From Tetradesmus obliquus (Eukaryota > Chlorophyta > Chlorophyceae > Sphaeropleales > Scenedesmaceae): a DNA stretch of 64,000 bases. The translations under genes were made by a program, and so were the position numbers. A model generated the notes under the pieces. That model had not been told where the DNA came from. It did not search any database and saw only the letters and a program-made list of their open reading frames with translations. Of the stretch, positions 56,311 to 64,000 are shown piece after piece; positions within the stretch are counted from its first letter, which is position 1; each line of letters opens with the position of its first letter. The stretch covers positions 3,134,501-3,198,500 of the forward strand of contig CP126192.1 of NCBI GenBank assembly GCA_030272155.1, in the 5' to 3' direction.

Positions 56311-58145
56311 TGGCTGGCCACCTGCAGGTGATCCCTCCTGACATGTCTGCTGCTGTCGAGGCTGTGTCTGCTGCTGCTGCCAGCAGCGGCGCGTTTGGTG
56401 TGGGCGTGGTGCGCTACATGCGCGACATCCAGGAGGGGGACCCCTGCCTGCCTCCCGGCGCTAAGCTGGTGCAGGTGGGCCTGGTGTCGTACCTTTTGTG
56501 CAGTCTTTTGTACAGCCTGGGCTGGCGCACGAAACATGCCTGCAATGCATGCCATGGCGTGCACATTCCGGACCTGCATTGCGTTCAATGATGTAAGTTA
56601 TGTTGTGCTGTGCGGTGCGATGTTGCTGGTGTGCGCAGGTCACGGTGCACTACCCGCAGGGCCGCCAGCCGCTGGTGGTGTACCGCCAGGCCTTCACCGG
56701 CCCCTGCGCCCGGCACTGCGTCAACTGTTTCAGGCTGGTGGAGGGCTGCAGCCTGCCGCAGGACGCGGTGCTGCAGGGCAGCCTGGACCTGTTCTGCAGC
56801 CTGGACTGCGAGCGGCTGTTCTTCATCAAGAACAGCTCCAGTGAGCGGCGGCATGTGGCATGTGGCCGTGCTTAAAGGCAGTGTGGTGTGCGGACGGTGT
56901 GGGGTTGTGCTGAGGGATGGTATGACCATCGTGAGTGGTGGCTGCCAGGAGGGGCAGCTGCTTGCTTGAGTGGAAGGCTGAATTCATCAATTTGCCAGCA
57001 TCACTTCCTGTTGAGCATTGCTGCTCCTGGCGGCGCTCCTGACGCGAATGCTTACTGGATCCTCTGCTACTGTGCTGCTGATGCTGCCAGGTGGCATCAG
57101 GCGTGCGCTGTTCAAGCTGGAGCGGGGCGTGTGCCAGGCCTGCCGGCTGGACTGCCATGCGCTGGTGCAGCAGCTGCAGCAGATCTCCAAGGACACCCCG
57201 GGCTGGCAGGCGCAGCGCCGCGCAGTGGTGGCGCACCGCGCGCCCGCCTTCCTGGCACGCGGCTGCACCGCCTACCTGGACAAGCTGCTAGACCAGGTGC
57301 GGCTGACACGTGTGGTGGTGCTGGGGTGCTGCTGCTAGTGTCATTGCTAGGCTGGTTATTGTTTCCACCTGCTACCTCTTTACCATCAGCAGCAAGGACA
57401 AGCTGCTGGACCAGGTGTGGCTGTGAGGCCTGGCTGGCAGGTGACGGGTTTTGGATGTTGCTGCTAGTGCACTGCCATGTGCTGCATCAGCAGCTAGGAC
57501 TTGCGTTGCATCACGCTGCCAATCTTGCTCTGCATGTCTCCATCAAATGCATGCCGCCCCCACCCTTTGCACCTGCGGCTCCTCCATCCCACTCAACCGC
57601 CCCTGCAGGCAACAGAGGGCCATGCCTGGCACGCCGACCACATCCTGGCAGTGTATGAAGGAGGCGGCGGCTGCGACATGGACAACCTGCGCACACTGTG
57701 CGTGCCCTGCCATGCGGCAGTCACCAAGCGCCAGGCCGCAGCACGTGCAGCGGAGCGGCAGCGGCGGCGCCTCAACACACACGACATACGCTCGTTCTTT
57801 GGGCCGGGTGGCGCTGCTGCTGCTGCTGCTGCTGGCGCGGACGGCGCTGTGCGCCAGGCGCAGCTCAAGCGCAAGCGGCGCGGCAAGGCGGAGGGTGCCA
57901 GGGTTTACGTGGACGACCTGACCACACCTGAACCTTGCGGCAAGACAGCCAAGAAGACAGCCGGTGCACCACCAGCAGCAGCGGCGGCGGCAGCAGCAGG
58001 GGGCGGTAAGAGGGCCCGCAAGGAAGCTGACGCGGCTGCTGCGGCAGCTGCTGCTGCTGCTGCTGCAGGCAAGCCTGAGGGGTTGGTGGCTTGGGCGCTT
58101 GGAGGCGCAGCAGGCAGCACAGCCGGGGCAGCAGCAGCCTCAGGC

Positions 58146-58181
<36 letters not shown>

Positions 58182-59135
58182 TCACCGCGCCCTGCTGGAA
58201 GCAAAGGCGGTGTGGAAGTGATCAGCCTGACCAGCAGCCCAAGCACATCGCCCCGCGCTGCTGCTGCTGCTCCTGCTGACGCCTTGCAGCCGCTGATGAA
58301 CGCACTGCATGCTTCGGGCAGCCAGCAGTCGCTGCAGTGTGCAGGGACGCCAGGTCGCGGCAGTCAGGGCGGCAAGACAGCAGCAGCTGGGGGTACACCA
58401 GCCGCTGCTGCTCGAGCTGCCAGGGCTGCAGCTGCGGCAGCAGCAGCGGCAGCAGCAGGCAGTAAAGGTGGTATTTTGGCAGTGTTGGACCAGTTTAGGT
58501 TTGGCAGCCAGAGCAGCCAGGGAGAGCAGCAGCAGCAAGAGCAGGAGCAGCAGGTAGATAAACCAGTCGGCAAGAAGAGGGGCAGACCGCGCAAGAAGCA
58601 GCCAGGGCAGGGGGACGATAGTGCGATCAACACAGGCAGCAGAGTAGAAGGTGCAGAGTTAGGTAGCAAGGACTTGTGTAGTTACAGTGATGACGAATAC
58701 AGTGTCGGGCTTTCTGCTGCTGAAAGAATGCAGCTGGCTGCCGACAATGCAGCAGGGGGCGCGACGGAGGCAGCTGCAGCGACAGCTGCGACGGAGCGCG
58801 GGGGTGGCAACCGCAACGCCAGGCGTGCTGCACTTGCTGCTGCCGCTGCAGTACAGCAGCAGCTGGCTGCTACTGCAGACGGCTCAGGTGACGAAGTGGC
58901 TCCGCAGCATCCTGGGGATCAGCAGGGGCAGCAGCGTGTGAGGGGTGTGCGGGCAGCTGCAGCAACAGAGGCAGCAGCCAGGGAGGCCAGGAGCAAGCCT
59001 GCTGGCAGAAGAGCAGCATCAGGCGTGAACGCCGCGCCACAGCTGCCAGAGCAAGCACAGCAGCAGCAGCAGCAGCAGCAGCCGGTCAGGCGTGCACGGG
59101 GCGCCAAGCGTGTGCGCAGCCACCTGGACTCCTGA
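47305..59135 (+). CDS. ZRANB3: ZRANB3-like SNF2 annealing helicase/HNH endonuclease, giant form
   Basis: ZRANB3/AH2 remodels and cuts stalled replication forks using PCNA-bound SNF2 ATPase and HNH nuclease. Sixteen in-phase exons: 47305-47339, 47490-48305, 48568-48653, 49019-49493, 49820-50021, 50267-50702, 50958-51204, 51419-51593, 52086-52615, 52851-53116, 53410-53609, 53816-56005, 56328-56474, 56639-56840, 57091-57296, 57609-59135; about 2579 residues, over twice human ZRANB3. Order: [12 protein letters not shown] start; Gln-rich region; C4 zinc finger (244-284) ending [13 protein letters not shown], as in topoisomerase I; SNF2 motifs DEMGVGKT (520-527), DESH (698-701), [17 protein letters not shown]; 730-residue Gln/Ala-rich exon with SUMO-binding-like VIDLT (about 1368) and [15 protein letters not shown]; Cys-rich segment; HNH His2082/Asn2097/His2106; PIP-like THDIRSFF (2128-2135); AT-hook KKRGRPRKK. 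Exons 3-4 are the least certain. Confidence 0.88.
49160..49260 (+). repeat. In-frame tandem duplication in ZRANB3-like exon 4
   Basis: A 41-bp block beginning CTGGTGATACAGCAGCACCT occurs at 49160-49200 and again at 49220-49260, with a short GATGCGCAACCAGGTG duplication between them. The protein reads [13 protein letters not shown] twice with a partial GDAQP in between. The frame is kept. Confidence 0.9.
53301..53464 (+). repeat. Duplicated start of ZRANB3-like exon 11 (broken copy upstream)
   Basis: 53301-53355 repeats the acceptor and first 15 or so codons of exon 11 (real copy from 53410). The upstream copy reads [15 protein letters not shown] against [15 protein letters not shown] and then meets a stop (TAA, about 53366). 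It has its own CCAG acceptor, so mis-splicing to it would truncate the protein. Confidence 0.85.
56277..56308 (+). repeat. CTG run near the 3' end of ZRANB3-like intron 12
   Basis: About ten CTG units, ending 20 bp before the CAG acceptor of exon 13 at 56328. Another example of CTG repeats close to a 3' splice site. Confidence 0.85.
57278..57425 (+). repeat. Duplicated end of ZRANB3-like exon 15 in intron 15
   Basis: GGACAAGCTGCT(A/G)GACCAGGTG occurs at the exon 15 end/donor (57278-57300) and again at about 57396-57418, followed by a similar (C/T)GGCTG. The second copy includes an intact donor-like CAG|GTGTGG. It is not needed for the frame. Confidence 0.8.
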
Positions 59136-60264
59136 CACCACCAACAGCAGCAGCAGCAGGGGTGTACGGCACTTGAAAGGCTGGCGCAGGCTGGGGCAGC
59201 TGACTGGTGATGTGACGAGCTTTGTTGGGCGGCAAACTCATCACATCATGCTGGTAGGGGCCAGGGCCGCCGCGGCCCTGCGCATCACACCATGCGGCAT
59301 GATGACGTGGTGCAGTCACACGGTGTTTGGTTCGCATCGGGCGTTAGATGCGTGGGGCCGCGGTGCAGTGGCCTTGGCAGCAGCTGCTCTGGTGTAGCCG
59401 CGCTGTGCTGCTTGTGAATGGCGCGCCGCACCTCCGAGTCAAGAGTTTGTGGACGCCAACTTTGACAATTTCTTGCTCTGGCTCTGTTGCCACGCATGTG
59501 AACTGCCTGCCATGTGCATGTGCGCATCTTGAGTGCCAGCACAGGTGTGATGGGATGTCTTGCATTGCCGCACAATCACAATTGGCGCCCCATAAGCCAT
59601 GGATCGTGGAGACCACCGCAAGAGCTGCAGTCAGGGACATGTCACTGACATTGTAACATTGCCAGACACTACAACAGTGCTGAGCTGGCACCACTGCACG
59701 TGCCAATTTTTATTGCTAGTCGATACTTGACGCAGTACACCGTTCGCCTTGCTTGCAGCATCCTCAGTAGCTTTGGTGCTTTGCAGTGCTGCTCAAACGG
59801 GCCAGTGAAACTTGGCTGCCAGTTGCTTTACTTGTCTGAAAGCATTTCATAATACTTATATATCTCTTTGAGTATTCATACACTACCTGAAGCGGAGCAC
59901 GTCGACCAAGAGATATCAACACCTGCTCTGTGAGTCCGTGGCTACCCGAGCACGTGTTTGAATATGAAATGCAATGCGTAAAACACGTCGACGCAGTGTA
60001 CGTTGTACGTTTCGGTACGTCAGCAGCCGTGCTTTCATGCAGTATTGGAAGCAAGCCAGTGAACTTTCGACAGTGCTGAAGGCGGCAGGCATCGCACATT
60101 GACGCTAAGTCTCCTGCTTAAAAATGTTAACTTCCATCTTTGTCTTGTTGTAACCATACAGAGCAAGTAGGGCTTCAGCAGGGCTGCTCAGTCCCAACAC
60201 AGCAGCACAGCCGTAGCAGCAACCTGACGGCACCCATCAGGCAACAGTAGCAGCAGCAGCAGCC
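59136..60264 (+). other. ZRANB3-like 3' UTR and Mpv17 promoter region
   Basis: Tandem same-strand genes. The part from about 59780 to 60170 is AT-rich (TTATATATCTC at 59857) and is the likely promoter/5' UTR of the Mpv17 gene. No coding exon seen. Confidence 0.45.
59652..59656 (+). terminator. Candidate TGTAA poly(A) signal of the ZRANB3-like gene
   Basis: TGTAA about 515 bp after the stop codon at 59135. Suggestive only. Confidence 0.35.
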
Positions 60265-61505
60265 ATGCATAACGCATCACTCATTTTCAACCCGCTAAAG
60301 CAGCTCTGGGGCGCCTATGAGCGGCAGCTGGAGCGGCGGCCAGTGCTCACGCAGATGACCACCAGCGCAGTGCTGTGGTGCAGCGGCGACGTCATCGCAC
60401 AGCGCTTGGAGCACTGGGAGAAGCAGCAGGAGTTCGACGAGAAGCGAGCAGCAGCAGCTGCAGCAGCTAGCAGCAGGACGGCGGTAAAAGGAGCACACCC
60501 CAGCTCAGCAGAGGTCGGCAGCAGCGATGATGCACTGCCACCGCTGGATATTGACTGGCGGCGTGCAGTCATGACTGGGCTGTTTGGCTCCACGTTTGTT
60601 GGGCCTGTGGGGCACTTCTGGTACATCAACCTGGACAAGTGGTGTGCCAGGGTCTTCCCAGGGGGCGGCGCAAAGTTCATTGCTGCCAAGGTGGGTGCGG
60701 CAGCACTGCTGAGCTGTCGAGCTGTGTGCAGTGCTGGCATCTGCCTGTAGCACAGCAGTGGCTTGCACTTGGAGCAACCTGCGTGGTGTGGATACCTGCA
60801 AGCAGCTGCAGCATCCATGTTTGCGGTAGCGCAAGGTCAAGTGTAGGGCAGCAGAGTGATGACGGGCCAGGCAGGGTCAGGCAGGCAGCAGCAGCAATGC
60901 ATCTGCTGCAGTAGCATTGGATCGAGGCGTTGCACAACCCCCACCACAGCCCCTGGCGGTCACACTTGCTCCACTGCCGCCACCACCTTCCTGGTGTTCT
61001 TAGCGCAGGCATCAGACTTGTTTGGTTACTGTGTGTCGCCTAATTGACCTTGCGGCATTTACCCGACATGTTTAAATTACTGCAGGTGCTGCTGGACACC
61101 GCGGCCATGGGGCCCTTCTACGTGGCCGCCTTCTTCGCGTGGGGCTGCGCGCTGATCGACTTCAGCGGCATGGCCGAGTTCAAGCGCAAGATGGCGGTGG
61201 ACTTCCTGCCCACACTGGCGGCCGAGGTCACGCTGTGGCCGGTCATCCAGGGCATCAACTTCACCTTTGTGCCGCTGAAGCACCAGCTGCTGGTGGTCAA
61301 CACCATGACCATCTTTGATGCGTGCTTCATGAGCTGGAGCCGCAACCAGGACGACTGGCTAGCCAAGGTCAAGGGCTGGATCGGGGCGGATGGGGCAGTG
61401 GTGGCCGAGGAGCAGCAGCAGCAGCAGGGGAAGAAGGGCAGCACGAAGCAGCAGCGGCAGCTGGAGGTGGCGCCTCTAAGGCTGGAGGGCCCAGGCAAGC
61501 GCTAG
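60265..61505 (+). CDS. Mpv17/PMP22 family membrane protein
   Basis: Small integral membrane protein of the Mpv17/PMP22/Sym1 family, found in peroxisomal, mitochondrial or plastid inner membranes; the molecular function is a proposed channel role. Two exons in phase, 60265-60690 and 61086-61505; 281 residues. The N-terminus has the family pattern WGAYERQLERRPVLTQMTTS followed by LWCSGDVIAQ. Exon 1 continues GPVGHFWYINLDKW. Exon 2 holds GPFYVAAFFAWGCAL and the diagnostic block LWPVIQGINFTFVPLKHQLL followed by SWSRNQDDWL, matching WPxxQxxNFxxVPxxxR with His-Gln replacing the usual Arg. A Gln/Lys-rich tail of about 40 residues and an Ala-rich insert after the first helix extend it beyond typical members (about 180-200). 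The start codon follows a (CAG)n 5' UTR and is the first in frame. Confidence 0.93.
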
Positions 61506-63467
61506 TACCCGTGGCTGCGCTTGCTGCGGCTTAATGGTGCTGCTTGTTGTTACCTAATGGTGCTGCGGTGGCGTACTCATGGTGGTGGCGGCAGGGTTTG
61601 TGCGTGCAGCAGCAGGGTTAGCTACTCCCTACAGGCACCTGGTGGTGGTCGGTGGTCAAGTGTATGGTGTACATCAGCCAGACCAGGCACCTGCGACACT
61701 GCAGTGTAGCTGAGGCGTGGAGTCCCAGGCAGGTGCAGGTGTCAAGCCTTGTGTGCAGTAATGACAGCACATGGTGCAGGCGTGTCAAGGTGTGTGACTC
61801 CGTTGAATGGCGCACCTGCAAGCAAAAGAGGGTGGAGTCCTGCCTGTACAGTGGCACATATATCCCACACCTATGCTGTCAAGCTGCAGCTGTGTTATGA
61901 TTGGTTGCTTTGCTTCAAAGCAAATTTGCTGCTGCTGGTCATCTGTTGAGGGGAGCTCGTCAGCTGGCTCATTTTGTGCGATGTGATCGGCATGAGTTGC
62001 ATTTGGCGTGCCCTTGTCTGCTGACCAGCATTTCTCGAGTTTCTGGCGCATGACTGGTGTGGCTAGCACCTTGCACCTTGCAAGGAACGGCCCACTCAGA
62101 CCGTCCAGGGTCAGGAATTGGCAGTGTGGTAGCATGCAGGCAGAGAAGACAAAGAACACGTCCTGCTGCTTGCACTGAACGACAGTACATGGGGTGCTAT
62201 TGTTGGACAAGAGCAAGCATTGAGTGCCATGCTGGGTGGTGCACAACACCCAGGGAATTTCAGTGGTGTACTCACTGCAATGGCCTTCCCTGCAGGTGTG
62301 CTTGCCGATAGCCTGCTTTGATCGCAGCTGCTCTTTGATGTGATGTTTGGCAGACTTCCCAACTGAATGGGATGAAGGTGTTGCTGCCTGCGGATGCCAA
62401 GAACAGCTGAGTGCAGTTCAGTCCTGGGTTTGGAAGCTTGCTAGTGGGCAGCAGTTTCATGGTGTTGGGGTTTTTAGACTGTGCTTATGGCACAGACGGT
62501 TGTGTGTTTGTGACTGGACTGCCGTGATACTGCTGCCTATTGACAGCTTCCCGGTGATGTGCTGGGGCGATGCCTGCATCGGCTTGGCGAACTGACTGTG
62601 TCACATCTGTAAGCCCTAGTTATCAAGAGCAATGCCGAGGCTTGCTTGATTCTGGCAGCAGAACAACGAAAGCTGAAAATCAAGCATATTACGCGGGCAT
62701 CATCACGTGATCCTGCCCGCTTGTGGATTGTTGGCCGGAATGTGGATTCAGATGGCCGGCCGGCAGCGGATTGCTGACAATTTCGCTGTTCGGACTGATG
62801 AAAGGTTTGAGATCATGTCGGTTGCTCTATTGAAGCTGAGCACCTCGACATGGAGCTGGACAAGGACACCTTCTGCCAACCAGCAGCTGTTGCAGCATCC
62901 ATAGAAAGAGATGCAGCACCAACACTATGGCACGCCTTCAGGTGTGTTACACTGCTCTGGTATATTTAAGGTGTCTTCTTTCAACAACGGCCCTGCTTTG
63001 GGTGGCCAGCTGGCAGCAGTGCATAGATGGCGGCAAGGAGAGATCATCACTCGAAGCTGCCCTCGTGCTTGCATCTGCTGCGTCCAATGGCTATCAGACC
63101 CTACGCCACTCTCAGCTGTCGTGAAAATTGGCTGGGTGTAAGTGATACAGATGCAACCGCTGGCATCTGCAGCTGGCTTCACAGCCTACATATTGCAGAG
63201 CTCTTTCATTCACCAGGTGATGTACCAATGTCAGTGGTAACATTGGCCATCACCTTGGATTCGCACCACATCCCAACGGTAGACTGCTATCACTCACAAT
63301 GCATGTGGTGCCTGATATCAACAACCAGCCACACGGTGTGCGATCCTGCTAACATATTGCCGCAGGTGGATGTCGTGACAAGACGTGACAGATTGGCTTA
63401 CAGACTGATAGCTGCATGCATGCCTGTATTGAAGACAGGCTCAACTCTATGTGCCGCTTCAACGCAG
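61506..63467 (+). other. Intergenic and/or upstream part of the BASS-like gene
   Basis: Starts with the Mpv17 3' UTR. The 5' exon(s) of the BASS-like gene must lie here, because the exon at 63468 starts inside a codon. The only phase-compatible candidate I found is 62752-62804 (MAGRQRIADNFAVRTDER), which would join in frame to AFYLRNHLL with a weak GTTTGA donor. I do not consider it established. No other gene was recognised. Confidence 0.35.
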
Positions 63468-64000
63468 GGCATTCTACCTGCGCAACCACCTGCTGGTGGG
63501 GTTCTGCGCCTCGTCAGTGGTGGCGCTGGCCTGGCCGCTGCCAGGCCGCGTGCTGTATGCGCCCGCAGTGGCAGGCGTGCATGTGCTGCCGTTCGTGGCT
63601 GTTGCGCTGGTCTTCTTCATCTCAGGGCTGACACTCAAGACAGACGAGCTCAGGACAGCGTTCACTCGTCGAGCCGCTGCGGGTGAGTGGCAGCAGCACT
63701 GTGACTGACAGTGGCAGCAGCAGCACCAGCACAGCAGCAGCAGCAGCAGCAGCAGCCGTGTTTGGGCTGACGGGTGCAGCACTGTGTTTGGGCTGGGGAC
63801 CGTCCTGGGCGTCACGCGTCTAAGATATTCCGTGTATGCACGCTGACCTGCCTGCTGGTCCAGGCACGCTGTTTGGGCTGGTGTCCATCCTGGGCATCAC
63901 GCCGCTGCTGGGCTTTGGCCTGCGGCTGCTGCCGCTGCAGCCCGTGGAGCTGGTGGTGGGGCTGGTGGTGGTGGCGGTGATGCCCACCTCGCTGGGGGTG
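63468..64000 (+). CDS. BASS4/SLC10A7-like bile acid:sodium symporter family carrier (partial, runs off window)
   Basis: Membrane carrier of the SBF-like branch of the bile acid/sodium symporter superfamily; plant BASS4 is plastidial and SLC10A7 is ER/Golgi. Exons seen: 63468-63682 and 63864 to the window end, in phase. Predicted segments: HLLVGFCASSVVALAWPLPG, VLPFVAVALVFFISGLTLKT, GTLFGLVSILGITPLLGFGL and PVELVVGLVVVAVMPTSLGV. FFISGLTLKTDEL and GLFGLxSIL...VxGLxxxxxMPTxL are the recognisable family blocks, closer to BASS4 than to BASS1-3. The 5' exon(s) are uncertain (candidate 62752-62804). Partial copies of the second exon start lie just upstream at 63758 and 63782. Confidence 0.85.
63758..63900 (+). 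repeat. Partial duplicates of the BASS-like second exon start
   Basis: TGTTTGGGCTG occurs at about 63759, 63784 and 63869 (the real exon). The middle copy extends through GGGGACCGTCCTGGGCGTCACGC, against GGTGTCCATCCTGGGCATCACGC in the exon. The upstream copies lie in the intron and lack a clear acceptor. Confidence 0.8.

Overview
Organism and character. This is nuclear DNA of a eukaryotic green alga. Every protein gene is split by many GT-AG introns. Several products carry plant-type chloroplast or mitochondrial presequences (plastid glutathione reductase, TAP-like ABC half-transporter, Mpv17 protein, BASS-type carrier, FAE1-type 3-ketoacyl-CoA synthase). CAG/CTG trinucleotide runs are abundant in exons and introns, and TGTAA motifs, the usual chlorophycean poly(A) signal, follow some genes. 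I infer a chlorophycean alga, perhaps Sphaeropleales; the species cannot be fixed from the sequence alone. Most exon structures below were checked for splice sites and codon phase by hand; exceptions are stated.

Layout. 1-1141: 3' end of a sulfite oxidase gene (+). 4280-5920: unrecognised mitochondrial or plastid membrane protein (-). 7194-11419: plastid glutathione reductase (+). 12005-15342: 3-ketoacyl-CoA synthase (+). 17180-18996: small unrecognised, probably mitochondrial protein (+). 19643-27310: head-to-tail array of about seven 5'-truncated non-LTR (LINE) retroelements, all on the - strand, with a recurring short GC-rich motif at most junctions. 27769-27841: tRNA-Ala(CGC). 28082-34651: SEN1/UPF1-like superfamily 1 RNA/DNA helicase (+). 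37074-43306: TAP-like ABC half-transporter (-). 44401-47001: vasohibin-like tubulin carboxypeptidase (-). 47305-59135: very large ZRANB3-like SNF2 helicase with HNH nuclease (+), head-to-head with the vasohibin gene across 303 bp. 60265-61505: Mpv17/PMP22 protein (+). 63468-64000: start of a BASS4/SLC10A7-like carrier running off the window (+).

How the genes relate. There is no operon or gene-cluster logic; these are independent housekeeping genes. Loose themes are sulfur/redox metabolism (sulfite oxidase, glutathione reductase), organelle membranes (ABC transporter, Mpv17, BASS), genome maintenance (SEN1-like, ZRANB3-like) and cytoskeleton (vasohibin).

Most notable signals. (1) The LINE array, which looks like repeated insertion at one target, as known for Zepp-type elements. 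(2) A repeated pattern of small partial tandem duplications placed across exon/intron boundaries in at least four genes, one of which leaves a potentially spliceable in-frame mini-exon. (3) CTG runs lying directly against 3' splice sites. (4) A ZRANB3-like protein of about 2579 residues with an added topoisomerase-type zinc finger. (5) An algal vasohibin with all three catalytic residues.
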